From Levilinea saccharolytica (lineage in GTDB: Bacteria; Chloroflexota; Anaerolineae; Anaerolineales; Anaerolineaceae), in NCBI RefSeq assembly GCF_001306035.1, contig NZ_LGCM01000035.1, positions 62,001 to 126,000 of the forward strand: a stretch of 64,000 nt of DNA. Direction: 5' to 3'. Each line of letters opens with the position of its first letter. Position 1 is the first letter of the stretch. Both the position numbers and the translations under genes were made by a program. The notes below the pieces were generated by a model that did not search any database, was not told the DNA's origin, and saw only the letters and a program-made list of their open reading frames with translations. Of the stretch, positions 48,927-58,386 are shown one piece after another.

Positions 48927-49975
48927 GCGCCCTCTGCCTGCGCCAAAAAGGCCGCCAGCAGATTCACCATCCCGGCCACGTCCTCCAAATCGGCCTGTTC
49001 CACCGGTGCGTGGTGGTAGCGCACCGGCAGCGAAAGGGCCGCCGCGCGCACGCCTGCTCCCGAGTACACCATCGGCGTCAGCGCCGTGCTGATGCCGCTG
49101 ACCACCTCATCCTGTAGGGCTAGCTTTTCCTGTGCCGCCAGCGCCCGCAGCCGCCGCGTCAGGGCCAGATCGGGCACAAAGGCCGCCAGCTTGCCGCGGA
49201 TGGCATCCATCCACTTCAGCGCCGGGCCGCTGCCCAACCGGATGCCCCCGCTCGATTCCTGAAAATCGGGGGTATCGGAGGCCAGGGTGCCGTCCACGCC
49301 GATGAGCAGCTCCGGCTGCCAGGCCGCCATCAACGGCACGCCCCCCGCCAGCATGGTCTCTTCCTGCACAGTGAAAGCCAGCAGCACCTGGGCCGGGGTG
49401 GGCGGCAGGTGGTGGGCCAGGGTCAGCAGGGCAAAACAGCCCAGACGGTCGTCCAGCGCCTTGGCCTGCACGCGTGTGCCGCCCAAAGCCTGCAAGGGTC
49501 CGTCCCAGGTCAGCCCATCCCCCACCTGCACCCCCCACTGCGCCGCCTCTTGGGCCGAGCGCGCGCCGATATCGATAAACAGCTCTTCCAACGGCAGCGG
49601 CTTGCCGCCGTCCAGATGGGCCGGGGGCAGCCCCACCGCCGCCGCCAACTGCCCCGTTTCCGTCCACAGGGTCAGGCGGCTGCCGGGCAAGGCCCGCGCG
49701 CTGGTGCCCCCCAGGCGCTCCACACGCAGAAAGCCGTCCGCGCTGATGCTGCGCACGATCAGCCCGACCTCATCCATATGCGCCGCCAGCATCACCCGCG
49801 GCCCAGCACCGGGGCGCAGCGCCGTCAGGTTGCCCAGCGCGTCCGTGTGCGTCTGCCAGTCCGGCGGTAAAAGCCTGCGCAGGCAGTCTGCCACCGGCTG
49901 TTCACGCCCCGGCAGCCCCGGGGCGGCGGTCAGCTCGGCCAGCCAGGCGCGCTGCAGATCCTGCGCGCTGATCAT
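48923..49975 (-). CDS. M42-family metallo-aminopeptidase
   Basis: A 350-residue dinuclear-metal peptidase of M42 (glutamyl aminopeptidase/FrvX-like). Metal ligands are in AAHMDEVG, KALDDRLGC, QEET with the general base Glu, GVDGT and the final RYHHAPVE. It has the SGxxxGxGPALKWMD segment. It degrades peptides in the cytoplasm and forms large tetrahedral assemblies in known members. It overlaps purD and the Nudix gene at both ends by 4 bases. Confidence 0.93.
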   Translation of the reverse strand: MISAQDLQRAWLAELTAAPGLPGREQPVADCLRRLLPPDWQTHTDALGNLTALRPGAGPRVMLAAHMDEVGLIVRSISADGFLRVERLGGTSARALPGSRLTLWTETGQLAAAVGLPPAHLDGGKPLPLEELFIDIGARSAQEAAQWGVQVGDGLTWDGPLQALGGTRVQAKALDDRLGCFALLTLAHHLPPTPAQVLLAFTVQEETMLAGGVPLMAAWQPELLIGVDGTLASDTPDFQESSGGIRLGSGPALKWMDAIRGKLAAFVPDLALTRRLRALAAQEKLALQDEVVSGISTALTPMVYSGAGVRAAALSLPVRYHHAPVEQADLEDVAGMVNLLAAFLAQAEGA

Positions 49976-51297
49976 AGCACCGGCCTGAGGGCGCGCATAC
50001 GCGCGGTTTTGGTTTCCAGGGTGGCATAGGCGCCGATGTCGCGGCGGTGGCGCAGTTCGGGGGGTTCCATCTCGCTCAGCAGCGCTTCCAGTTTTTCACA
50101 CAGCGCCCCCGGGTGTTCGCCCAGCCCCACCAGCGCCAAAGCCCGCGAGCCCAGCGCCTTCCAGCGCCCCTCTTCCAGCGCGGCGGAGGAAACGATCAGC
50201 TCAAAACCGGCCTGGCGGGCGCGGGCCGCGTCAAAATCAAAGTACACATCCCCCGGCAGCGGGCCGGGGTAGGCCTGGGGCACCAGATATTTCACCAGCG
50301 AGGCCTGCGGGGCAAAACGCACCTGCCCAACCTGCAAACTGCCCGCCGCCAGAGCTGAGAACAGCTCCACGCCGTCCGATTCAAGCAGCGCGCACAGGTT
50401 GATCGCCTCCGGGTCGCCGAAGCGGGTGTTGTACTCGATCAGGCGCACTCCGCGGGCCGTGACCATGAACTGGCCGTAGAGCATCCCGCGGTAGGGCTGG
50501 CCGGTCTCTTCCGCCAGGGCCGCCAGGGTTTCCACCATCAGGCGGTCAGCCTCGGCCAATTCTTCGGGCAGCAGGAAAGGCATGCCGCCGTCGGCCAGGG
50601 TATACGCCCCCATCCCGCCGGTCATCAGCCCCTGGTCGCCTTCATACGCATACTTAAAGTCCTGGGCCACGGGCATGGGGAAAACCCCGCTGTCAGTGGC
50701 AAAAGCCATGCGCGAAAACTCCTCGCCCACCAGGCGCTCTTCCAACAGTACGCTGCCGTCTTTTTGGATCCAGGTGTCCGCATAGGCGGCCGCTTCCTGA
50801 GCATCGCGCAAATGCACGCCCATCACCTGCACCCCTTTGCCGCCCGTCAGACCCAAAGGCTTCACGGCCGCTTCGCCCACCACATCCAAAAAACTCAGCA
50901 CCTCGGCCCGACTGCGGGCCAGGCACCACTGCGGCGCGCCCCACCCCACCCGCCGCTGCAGCAGGTCGCGCATGAAGAACTTATCGCCTTCCAGGCGCGC
51001 CTGAGACTGCGTCGGCCCCACAGTGGGGATGCCCGCAGCGCGCAGCGCATCCACCGCGCCCGCGTTCAGCGGCGCTTCTGGGCCCACCACCACCAGGTCC
51101 ACGTGCGCGGCACGCATGGCCCGCGCCACAGCCTGGGCGTCGTTTAAACTGCCCTTGATCCATTCCCCCGCCAAAGGACGGATTCCGGGGTTGGGGGTGT
51201 TGGAATACACCACCAGCCGTTCTGGGTGGGGGCTGTGTGCCAGAACCCGTGCCAGAGCATGTTCCCGTCCGCCGCTTCCGATTAATCCAATTCGCAT
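49972..51297 (-). CDS. purD: Phosphoribosylamine-glycine ligase
   Basis: The ATP-grasp enzyme that makes GAR in purine synthesis. The 441-residue protein shows the N-terminal MRIGLIGSGGREHAL, VVGPEAPLNAGAVDAL, EGDKFFMRDLL, AVKPLGLTGGKGVQV, LLEERLVGEEFS, MTGGMGAYTLA, and EYNTRFGDPEA metal site. ATG 51297 follows GGAGGG; 51 extra codons upstream are spurious. No other pur genes are close; it heads a three-gene operon with the M42 peptidase and Nudix genes. Confidence 0.95.
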   Translation of the reverse strand: MRIGLIGSGGREHALARVLAHSPHPERLVVYSNTPNPGIRPLAGEWIKGSLNDAQAVARAMRAAHVDLVVVGPEAPLNAGAVDALRAAGIPTVGPTQSQARLEGDKFFMRDLLQRRVGWGAPQWCLARSRAEVLSFLDVVGEAAVKPLGLTGGKGVQVMGVHLRDAQEAAAYADTWIQKDGSVLLEERLVGEEFSRMAFATDSGVFPMPVAQDFKYAYEGDQGLMTGGMGAYTLADGGMPFLLPEELAEADRLMVETLAALAEETGQPYRGMLYGQFMVTARGVRLIEYNTRFGDPEAINLCALLESDGVELFSALAAGSLQVGQVRFAPQASLVKYLVPQAYPGPLPGDVYFDFDAARARQAGFELIVSSAALEEGRWKALGSRALALVGLGEHPGALCEKLEALLSEMEPPELRHRRDIGAYATLETKTARMRALRPVL

Positions 51298-51491
51298 GGC
51301 CGATCCCTCCGCAGGAGAAAATGTACTGCTTACGCACCGTTGTACCATAGATTCGGGGGTCTGAAAAGTCAGAGGCTGACCAGGGTTTGCGTTCGCCGCG
51401 CAGACGCAGTCAGGCGGCCACCTCTCGGCATTCAGGGGTGAAAGCCTCAAAGTTTTTGTATAAGAAATGTATAAATTCGCCCTTTTTCATC

Positions 51492-51520
51492 TTGTATTTC
51501 TACTCCGCATCCGCTATTAT
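51492..51520 (+). promoter_or_regulatory. Candidate promoter of the site-2 protease gene
   Basis: TTGTAT (51492-51497), a 17-base spacer and TATTAT (51515-51520), in the 300-base gap before ATG 51598. The rest of the gap is AT-rich and shows nothing else I can support. Confidence 0.5.
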
Positions 51521-51597
51521 TATGAAAATTAAGATAAATATTCACCTGGCTTATCGGTTGAAAACTTTGGGTTCAGTACCTCGAAAGGAGGCAGGAA

Positions 51598-52722
51598 ATG
51601 AGAAACGGCATACAAATCGCGACGATCTGGAAAGTCCCCGTTCGTCTGGATCTCAGTTGGTTCATCATTTTTGGGCTGGTCACCTGGTCTTTGGCCGGGG
51701 GCGTGCTGGCAGAAGGCCTGCCTGGGGCTGCCCCTGCCCTGCGCTGGGCGCTGGGCGCCGCCGCCGGACTGCTCTTTGCCGCCTCGGTGCTGCTGCATGA
51801 GCTGGGGCACGTCTTCTTTGCCCTGCGCAATCAGGTGCCCGTGCGCGGCGTGACCCTGTTCCTGTTTGGCGGCGTGGCCGAAATCACCCGCGACCCGCAG
51901 ACCCCCGGCGCCGAGCTGCGCATCGCTGCGGCCGGCCCCGCTGTCAGTCTGGCCCTGGCGGGGATCTTTGGCGCGGCGGCCTTTTTCACCCAGGGCTGGC
52001 TGGCCGAGGCGTCGGTTCCAGCCGCCTGGCTGGCGCGCATCAACCTGATGCTGGCGCTCTTCAACCTCATCCCTGGCTTCCCCCTGGACGGCGGCCGCAT
52101 ATTGCGCGCCCTGGTGTGGATGCGCACCGGCAGCTTCGCCCGCGCCACGCGCGCTGCTTCCACCGGCGGGCAGGGGGTGGGTTACGCCTTCATGGGCGTG
52201 GGTTTGTTCTCGCTGCTCACCGGAGGCGCCTTTAACGGCCTGTGGCTGATCTTCATCGGCTGGTTCCTGCGCAACGCCGCCGCCTCCAGTCAGGCCCAAA
52301 CCAGCCTGCAGGAAGCCCTGCGCGGCCTGACCGTGGCCGAGGTGATGGACCGCCGAGTGGACAGCGCGGCCGCCCATCACACCCTGGAACAGGTGGTGCG
52401 CGAGCACGTCCTCAGCGGCAGTCAGCGCGTGCTGCTGGTCACCGACAGCCTGGGCAACGGCATCCGCGGCTGGGTGACTCTGGAAGATATTGTACGCGTG
52501 CCGCGAGGCGCCTGGCCGGTCGTCACGGTGGGGCAGCTCATGTCGCCGCGAGAAAATCTGCTGGTGCTTTCGCCCCAGGCCGAACTGCTCAGCGCGCTGC
52601 AAAAAATGGATGAAAGCAGCCTGTCGCAGGCTCCGGTGATCGCCGAAAATCAGATATTGGGCTGGCTGTCGCGCGAACGCATCCAAAACTATCTGCGGCT
52701 GCGCACCGAACTGGGCATATGA
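51598..52722 (+). CDS. Site-2 protease (M50) with C-terminal CBS pair
   Basis: A 374-residue intramembrane metalloprotease of the Rip3/SpoIVFB-like class. The zinc site is HELGH (67-71), with NLIPGFPLDGGR (D164) as the second ligand site. Six TM helices are present. Two CBS domains at about 245-365 (TVAEVMD, LEQVVREHVL, TVGQLMSPRENLLVL, ALQKMDESSL) bind adenine nucleotides in related proteins, so cleavage may depend on energy state. A strong AAGGAGG precedes the ATG. Substrate unknown. Confidence 0.92.
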   Translation: MRNGIQIATIWKVPVRLDLSWFIIFGLVTWSLAGGVLAEGLPGAAPALRWALGAAAGLLFAASVLLHELGHVFFALRNQVPVRGVTLFLFGGVAEITRDPQTPGAELRIAAAGPAVSLALAGIFGAAAFFTQGWLAEASVPAAWLARINLMLALFNLIPGFPLDGGRILRALVWMRTGSFARATRAASTGGQGVGYAFMGVGLFSLLTGGAFNGLWLIFIGWFLRNAAASSQAQTSLQEALRGLTVAEVMDRRVDSAAAHHTLEQVVREHVLSGSQRVLLVTDSLGNGIRGWVTLEDIVRVPRGAWPVVTVGQLMSPRENLLVLSPQAELLSALQKMDESSLSQAPVIAENQILGWLSRERIQNYLRLRTELGI

Positions 52723-52757
52723 CCCTATAATAGAAGCAGCACATCACACCGCATTGG

Positions 52758-52796
52758 AATCAGCTGGGGTGGGTGCATACCACCCCAGCTGATTTT
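52758..52796 (+). terminator. Long perfect hairpin between the protease gene and mrp operon
   Basis: A 15-bp perfect stem AATCAGCTGGGGTGG / CCACCCCAGCTGATT with a 7-base loop, then TT. It is 35 bases past the protease stop. With only a short T-run it is a likely terminator or a leader structure of the mrp operon. Confidence 0.7.
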
Positions 52797-52874
52797 GAAA
52801 TGGAGGATCGGTTTGAATCGGGCGGTCTGACCATCATCGCAACGCCGCCGTGATCTTTTAGGGAGGATTGGAAT

Positions 52875-55760
52875 ATGAATTTTTTGGCGTGGGTCTTCTT
52901 CGCGCCCCTCTTCTGTTTGCTCGCTGCCCTCGGGGTAAGCCTGTGGGCTCGTTCTGCGCGATCTTCTGTGCGCCTGGGTCTGCTGGTTTCCCTGGCGCCG
53001 CTGGCTGCTTTCCTCAGCGTGGCCGCTGTGCTGCCGCGCGTCACCGCCGGGAACCCGCTGCGCCTGAACCTGCCCTGGATGCCTTCGCTGGGGCTGGAAG
53101 CCGCCTTCTTCTTAGACGGCCTGGGGGCCTTATTCGCCCTGCTGATCAGCGGCATCGGCGTGCTGGTGGTGCTGTACGCCGGATATTACTTTGCAGACCA
53201 CCCCGAAGACGCGCCGCGCTTTTTCAGCCTGCTGATGCTCTTCACAGCCGCCATGCTGGGTCTGGTGCTGGCCGGGGACGTGATCACCCTGTTCATCTTC
53301 TGGGAAGGCACCAGTGTGGTGTCCTTCCTGCTGGTGGGCTTTAAGCATAAGGATGAGGCCGCCCGCCGCGGGGCCTTGCGCGCCTTTTGGATCACCGGCG
53401 GGGGCGGTTTGGCGCTGCTGTTTGGCCTGCTGCTCTTAGCGGAAATGGCGGGCAGCACGCGTCTGAGCGTGATTCTGGCCTCTGGCCCCGTTCTGCGCGC
53501 CCACGCACACTACCCGCTGGCCCTGGTGCTCATCGCCCTGGGAGCCTTCACCAAAAGCGCCCAATTCCCCTTCCACTTCTGGCTGCCGGGGGCCATGAGC
53601 GCGCCCACCCCCGCCAGCGCCTTCCTCCACTCCGCCACCATGGTCAAAGCCGGTCTGTATCTGGTCGCCCGGCTGAACCCCGCTCTGGGCGGCACCGATC
53701 TGTGGTTCTGGCTGTTCAGCCTGACGGGTATGGTCACCCTGCTGGTGGGGGCCTGGTTGGGCCTGCGCCAGCGCGATCTGAAAGCCTTGCTGGCCTACTC
53801 CACCATCAGCCAACTCGGGGTACTGATGATGCTGCTGGGGCAGGATACCTCCATCGCCTTCAAAGGCTTCGTCATCGGCGTCACCGCCCACGCCCTGTAT
53901 AAGAGCGCCCTGTTCCTCACCGCCGGGGCCGTGGATCTGGCCGCCGGGACCCGCGACCTGACCAAGCTGGGCGGCCTGTGGAAGACCCACCGCGGGCTGG
54001 GCCTGGCGGCTGGGGTCGCCGGGCTGAGCATGGCCGGTCTGCCGCCCCTGTTCGGTTTCCTGGCCAAAGAGACCCTGCTGGCCGCCGTCACCCACCCCAA
54101 TATCCCGCCCGTCACCAGCCTGGTCTTCACCGCCAGCACCGTCATCGCCGGGGCCTTGATGCTGGCCCAGGCCGGGCGTTTTGTCGTTGACACCTTCTTC
54201 GGCGAACGGCCTGCCGCCCAACCCCCGGCGCGGCCTTTGGCACGGGCTGTGGCGGTGCTGTGCGCCGTGCCCGCCGGGCTTTCGCTGCTGCTCACCAGCC
54301 TGCCGGAGCCGGAGCCTATCGCCGCCTTTTTGGCCTCCGCGGCCAGCGCGGCCTACGGCGGGCCGGTGAAGGTCTCTTTGGCCCTGTGGACGGGCATCAA
54401 CCCGCCCCTGGTGCTCAGCGTCATCGCCGTCAGCCTGGGGCTGTTCCTGTTTTACCGCCGCGCCCGTGTCATCGCGGATCAGGAATTTTTCTCCGCCTGG
54501 GCCGGCCGCCCCAACCTGGAAACCCCGGCCCGCGCCGCCTTGCGCCTGCTGGACCGCGCCGCCGCGGTTTCTCTGCGCACGCAGAGCGGCAAGCTGCGCC
54601 GTTACCTGGCGGTGATATTGGCCGCCTCCAGCCTGTTGGTGGCCTACGCCTTGCTGCGCCAGCCCATCGCATTTCAGTCCCTGGCCGTGCCCACCCCCGA
54701 CCTGGCGGGCGGGCTGGGGGTGCTGCGCCTGTTTGCCTTGCTGTTGGTCGTGGGCGCCTCCGCCGCCAGCGTCTTTTTGCAGCGCGATCTGATGGCCGTC
54801 CTGGCGTTGGGTGCCTCTGGCCTCAGCGTGGCGGTCTTGTTCGCGCTGGAACCCGCGCCGGATGTGGCCCTGGTGCAGATTGTGGTGGATTTGCTGGTCA
54901 CCACCATCCTCATCCTGGCCCTGCGCCGCATCCCCCGCCCCCTGCGCGAACAGGCCAACGACCGCCGCACCGCCTCTGGCTCTGTGCGCGACGCACTGCT
55001 GGCGGCCGCGGGCGGCCTGTGGATGGCCGCGGTCACCCTGATCAGCCTGACTTCACGCCCGCGCGTTTCAATCGTGACTCCTTTCTACGAGGCCAACGCC
55101 AAACCCCTCACCGGCGCGCGCGACGTGGTGGGGGCCATTGTGCTGGATTTCCGCGGGTTTGACACGCTGATTGAAATCACCGTGTTCGCCGTGGCCAGCC
55201 TGGGGGTTTACACCCTGCTGCGGCGAGGGCTGGGTCTGTACCGCGCTGCACATGAAATGCCCGCGGACGAAAAACCCCACCGCTCCTTCTTGATGGGCAT
55301 CGGCGGGCAGCGGCCGTCGGCCCTGGTGCGGCTGCTGACCGATGCCATCCTGCCGCTCTCCATGGTCATCGCTGTGGTACACATGATGTACGGCCACGAC
55401 CAGCCGGGCGACGGCTTCACCGCGGGGGTGATGGTGGCTCTGGCCACCGGCCTGTGGCACATCGTTTACGGCAACCGTGAGGCGCGCCGCCGCCTGCCCT
55501 GGCTGCACCCTACCCCCCTGGTGGCCGCGGGCTTGCTCACCGTACTGGTTTCCGCGTCCCTGGGTGCCTGGATCAGCGGGTCGTTTTTGAGCGCGGTGGA
55601 TTTTGGCAAACTGTGGGGGCTGAGCCTGCCGCCCGGTTTTGCCCTCAGCACCGCTTTCTTTTTCGAAGTCGGCATCTTCCTGGTGGTCTTGGGCAGCGCA
55701 GCGCGCATGTTGGACACGCTGGCCTTTGGTGAAGAGGCCGCCCCCCGGCAAGGAGGTTAA
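52875..55760 (+). CDS. mrpA: Mrp Na+/H+ antiporter subunit A with MrpB-like C-terminus
   Basis: A 961-residue membrane protein, the largest subunit of the multi-subunit Na+/H+ antiporter. The N-terminal half is NuoL-like (VTLFIFWEGTSVVSFLLVGFKHKD, FPFHFWLPGAMSAPTPASAFLHSATMVKAG, STISQLGVLM). The middle carries MrpA-specific helices. The last 140 residues (PLSMVIAVVHMMYGHDQPGDGFTAGV) match MnhB, so MrpB is fused here. That explains the lack of a separate mrpB. The ribosome binding site is AGGGAGGA. First gene of a six-gene operon; mrpC starts 3 bases after its stop. Confidence 0.95.
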   Translation: MNFLAWVFFAPLFCLLAALGVSLWARSARSSVRLGLLVSLAPLAAFLSVAAVLPRVTAGNPLRLNLPWMPSLGLEAAFFLDGLGALFALLISGIGVLVVLYAGYYFADHPEDAPRFFSLLMLFTAAMLGLVLAGDVITLFIFWEGTSVVSFLLVGFKHKDEAARRGALRAFWITGGGGLALLFGLLLLAEMAGSTRLSVILASGPVLRAHAHYPLALVLIALGAFTKSAQFPFHFWLPGAMSAPTPASAFLHSATMVKAGLYLVARLNPALGGTDLWFWLFSLTGMVTLLVGAWLGLRQRDLKALLAYSTISQLGVLMMLLGQDTSIAFKGFVIGVTAHALYKSALFLTAGAVDLAAGTRDLTKLGGLWKTHRGLGLAAGVAGLSMAGLPPLFGFLAKETLLAAVTHPNIPPVTSLVFTASTVIAGALMLAQAGRFVVDTFFGERPAAQPPARPLARAVAVLCAVPAGLSLLLTSLPEPEPIAAFLASAASAAYGGPVKVSLALWTGINPPLVLSVIAVSLGLFLFYRRARVIADQEFFSAWAGRPNLETPARAALRLLDRAAAVSLRTQSGKLRRYLAVILAASSLLVAYALLRQPIAFQSLAVPTPDLAGGLGVLRLFALLLVVGASAASVFLQRDLMAVLALGASGLSVAVLFALEPAPDVALVQIVVDLLVTTILILALRRIPRPLREQANDRRTASGSVRDALLAAAGGLWMAAVTLISLTSRPRVSIVTPFYEANAKPLTGARDVVGAIVLDFRGFDTLIEITVFAVASLGVYTLLRRGLGLYRAAHEMPADEKPHRSFLMGIGGQRPSALVRLLTDAILPLSMVIAVVHMMYGHDQPGDGFTAGVMVALATGLWHIVYGNREARRRLPWLHPTPLVAAGLLTVLVSASLGAWISGSFLSAVDFGKLWGLSLPPGFALSTAFFFEVGIFLVVLGSAARMLDTLAFGEEAAPRQGG

Positions 55761-55763
55761 CCT

Positions 55764-56096
55764 ATGGAACTGCTCACTGCGCTTGCCATCGGCCTGCTGT
55801 TCGCGTTTGGGCTGTATCAGTTTTTGCGCCGCAACCTGATTCGCTCCGCCGTCGGGCTGATCATCCTTTCCAACGCCATCAACCTGTTTCTCCTCTCCAC
55901 CGGCGCCTACCGGGGGTTAGTCCCCGCCTATGTAGGCGACCCGCTGCAGCACAGCGACGCCCTGCCGCAGGCCCTGGTGCTCACCGCCGTGGTCATCAGC
56001 ATGGGCGGTTTCGCCTTCATCACTGCCATGCTTTCGGGCATCGTCCACCGCTACCGCTCCGGCGACAGCGACGACGTCAGCCAGTTGAAAGGATAA
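55764..56096 (+). CDS. mrpC: Mrp antiporter subunit C
   Basis: A 110-residue NuoK-like subunit with three TM helices. Typical segments are LLFAFGLYQFLRRNLIRSAVGLIILSNAINLFLLSTG and DALPQALVLTAVVISMGGFAFITAM, which hold the conserved helix ends of MrpC/MnhC. A perfect AAGGAGG straddles the mrpA stop. It bridges MrpA and MrpD in known complexes. Confidence 0.95.
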   Translation: MELLTALAIGLLFAFGLYQFLRRNLIRSAVGLIILSNAINLFLLSTGAYRGLVPAYVGDPLQHSDALPQALVLTAVVISMGGFAFITAMLSGIVHRYRSGDSDDVSQLKG

Positions 56097-56101
56097 GGCC
56101 C

Positions 56102-57589
56102 ATGAACCAACCGCAATGGGTACTGTTACCCGTCATCATCCCCCTGGCTGGGGCTGCCGTGGGCTTGCTGCTGCGCCACCAGCGCCGCGTTCAGGCCTAC
56201 GGTTCGCTGGGCGTCATCCTCACCGCCCTGGCCGCCAGCCTGTTCCTGCTGGGGCGCGTGTACACCTATGGGCCGCAGGTGGCCCAATTGGGCGGGTGGG
56301 CCGCCCCCTACGGCATCAGCCTGACGGCGGATCTAACCGCCGCGCTGTTTGTGGTCATGGCTCAGGCGGTGCTGTCCACCGGTTTCATCTACGCCCTGGG
56401 CTGCAACGACCGCTGTTCGCGTTTCCCCACCTTCTACCCCCTCTTCCTGACCCTCTCCACCGGCCTGACCGGCGTGTTCCTCACCGGCGACCTGTTTAAC
56501 CTGTTCGTGTTTGCGGAGCTGCTGGTCATCTCCGGGGCAGCCCTCACCGCCATCTCGGATGACCCCCTGGGGCTGGAAGCGGCCTACAAGTATTTCCTCA
56601 TCAGCCTGCTGGCCTCCCTGTTCCTGCTGGTGGCGGCGGGCAGCCTGTATGTCTCGTACGGCACCCTCAACCTGGCCGACCTTTCCGCGCGCATCGCCGC
56701 CGACCCCACCCGCCCGCTGACGGGCGTGGCCGCCGCCTGTTTGGTGGTGTTTTTCCTGGTGAAAAGCGCCGTAGCCCCCTTCCACTTCTGGCAGCCCGAT
56801 TTTCACACCGTCTCCCCCACCGCCGTCAGCGCCATGCTGTCTTCCGTGGTGGTCAAGGTGGGCGTGTACGGCCTGCTGCGCATGACCACCCTGTGGTTTG
56901 TGCCCTTCGCCGCGGAACTGCGCGCTTTCCTCATCGTTGCCGGTCTGGTCGGCGTGATCTTCGGCGGGCTGACCGCGGTGGGCGCGCAGCATGCCAAGCG
57001 CATGCTGGCCTATTCCACCCTGGGGCAGATTGGTTTCATCCTGGTGGGCATCGGCTGGGGCACGCCCCTGGCGCTGACGGCCGCCCTGGTTTACATCATC
57101 AACCACAGTCTCATCAAATCTGCCCTGCTGATGATCGCTGGGGCCACAGCTAGCCGCGCGCCGGTCAAATCCGCCGCCTTCAGCGCCCTGCGCGGGGTGG
57201 GCAAATTCACCCCCCTGGGCGGCGCGCTGTTCCTGCTGGGCGGGCTGGCCCTGGCGGGCATCCCCCCCACCAACGGCTTTATCAGCAAACTGACCCTGCT
57301 GCGCAGCGGCCTGGCCCTGGGGGACGGTTGGACGCTGGCCGGGTTAGCCGCGGGCAGCCTGTTCTCGCTGGTGTACGTGGGCCGCGCCTACCGCAACATC
57401 TGGTGGCTGCCCGCCCAGGGTGAGATCAAGCCCAAAGCGGGGGGCGACCGCCTGTTGGCCCCGGCCGTCCTGGTGACCCTCTCACTGGTGCTCGGCATCT
57501 GGGCTGAACCGTTCGTCAACCTGTGCCTGCAGGCGGTGGCATGGATGCTCAACCCTGCCGCCTACATTGCTCTGGTTTTAGGAGGTTAA
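56102..57589 (+). CDS. mrpD: Mrp antiporter subunit D
   Basis: A 495-residue NuoM/N-like antiporter subunit with about 14 TM helices. Core motifs are LFNLFVFAELLVISGAALTA with the key Glu, FFLVKSAVAPFHFWQPDFHTVSPTAVSAMLSSVVVKVGVYGLLR with Lys residues in the proton path, and AYSTLGQIGFILVGIG. It starts 5 bases past mrpC. Confidence 0.96.
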   Translation: MNQPQWVLLPVIIPLAGAAVGLLLRHQRRVQAYGSLGVILTALAASLFLLGRVYTYGPQVAQLGGWAAPYGISLTADLTAALFVVMAQAVLSTGFIYALGCNDRCSRFPTFYPLFLTLSTGLTGVFLTGDLFNLFVFAELLVISGAALTAISDDPLGLEAAYKYFLISLLASLFLLVAAGSLYVSYGTLNLADLSARIAADPTRPLTGVAAACLVVFFLVKSAVAPFHFWQPDFHTVSPTAVSAMLSSVVVKVGVYGLLRMTTLWFVPFAAELRAFLIVAGLVGVIFGGLTAVGAQHAKRMLAYSTLGQIGFILVGIGWGTPLALTAALVYIINHSLIKSALLMIAGATASRAPVKSAAFSALRGVGKFTPLGGALFLLGGLALAGIPPTNGFISKLTLLRSGLALGDGWTLAGLAAGSLFSLVYVGRAYRNIWWLPAQGEIKPKAGGDRLLAPAVLVTLSLVLGIWAEPFVNLCLQAVAWMLNPAAYIALVLGG

Positions 57590-58096
57590 ATGGGCAGCGT
57601 TTTGACCTTTTTCCTGCTGGCCGGCGTCTATCTGGCCCTCAGCGGCAGTCTGGTCACCAGCAACCTGATCGCCGCCGCCCTCATCGCACTGGGGATCATG
57701 CTGCTGCTGCGCATGGGCCAGCGCCCCGAGCGCATTCAAACCCTGCCCCGGGTGCTGTGGACCCTGCTGCGCTATCTGGGAATGCTCCTGGCGGATATGG
57801 TCAGCAGCGGCGTTCAGGTGGCGCGCATCGTGCTGGACCCCAAACTTCCCATCCAGCCCGCCATCTTAAAGATCCCCTGCGAGGAACAGTCCGATTTGAT
57901 CTCCGCCCTCAGCGCCCATGCCATCACCCTCACCCCTGGGGAACTGGTGGTGGCCATTGACGAGCAGGGCGGCATGTACACCCACTGCCTGGATATGAGC
58001 CTGTCGGTGGCTCAGCGCGTTGAACTGCTGCGGCACCACCGCGCCATGCTCAAAACCATCCTCGGTGAAACCAATGAAACCAGGGAGGCGCCGTGA
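57590..58096 (+). CDS. mrpE: Mrp antiporter subunit E
   Basis: A 168-residue MrpE/MnhE protein. Two N-terminal TM helices are followed by a cytoplasmic domain with family markers (LLRYLGMLLADMVSSGVQVARIVLDPK, ISALSAHAITLTPGELVVAID, YTHCLDM). ATG directly abuts the mrpD stop; AGGAGG is 4 bases upstream. The subunit is needed for complex assembly in studied systems. Confidence 0.95.
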   Translation: MGSVLTFFLLAGVYLALSGSLVTSNLIAAALIALGIMLLLRMGQRPERIQTLPRVLWTLLRYLGMLLADMVSSGVQVARIVLDPKLPIQPAILKIPCEEQSDLISALSAHAITLTPGELVVAIDEQGGMYTHCLDMSLSVAQRVELLRHHRAMLKTILGETNETREAP

Positions 58097-58371
58097 TCGA
58101 AACCTGGGTGGAATGGACTCTGATCTTCTCGCTGGCCGTGCACATTGTCCTCACCGGCGTGTGTGTGTGGCGCGTGTGGCGCGGTCAAAATGTGATTGAC
58201 CGCCTGATCGGCGCCGATCTGGTGGGGACTCTGGCGCTGGCGGTGCTGGTGCTGATTGCCCTGATCGAGCGCACCAGCATCTATTTTGACGTGGCCCTGG
58301 GGCTGGCCGCCCTGGGCTTCATGGCTTCGATCGTGCTGGCCAAATATCTAGCCGATCAGCGCGTTTTATAA
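58093..58371 (+). CDS. mrpF: Mrp antiporter subunit F
   Basis: A 92-residue subunit with three TM helices and the MrpF signature (VCVWRVWRGQNVIDRLIGADLVG, and FDVALGLAALGFMASIVLAKYL). It starts with GTG overlapping the mrpE stop. Confidence 0.94.
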   Translation: MIETWVEWTLIFSLAVHIVLTGVCVWRVWRGQNVIDRLIGADLVGTLALAVLVLIALIERTSIYFDVALGLAALGFMASIVLAKYLADQRVL

Positions 58372-58386
58372 GGTAAGGTGACAGCG

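Noticed and set aside
52797-52874. Riboswitch upstream of mrpA
   Set aside because: Only a 5-bp GGCGG/CCGCC pairing is seen; no known riboswitch core can be recognised.
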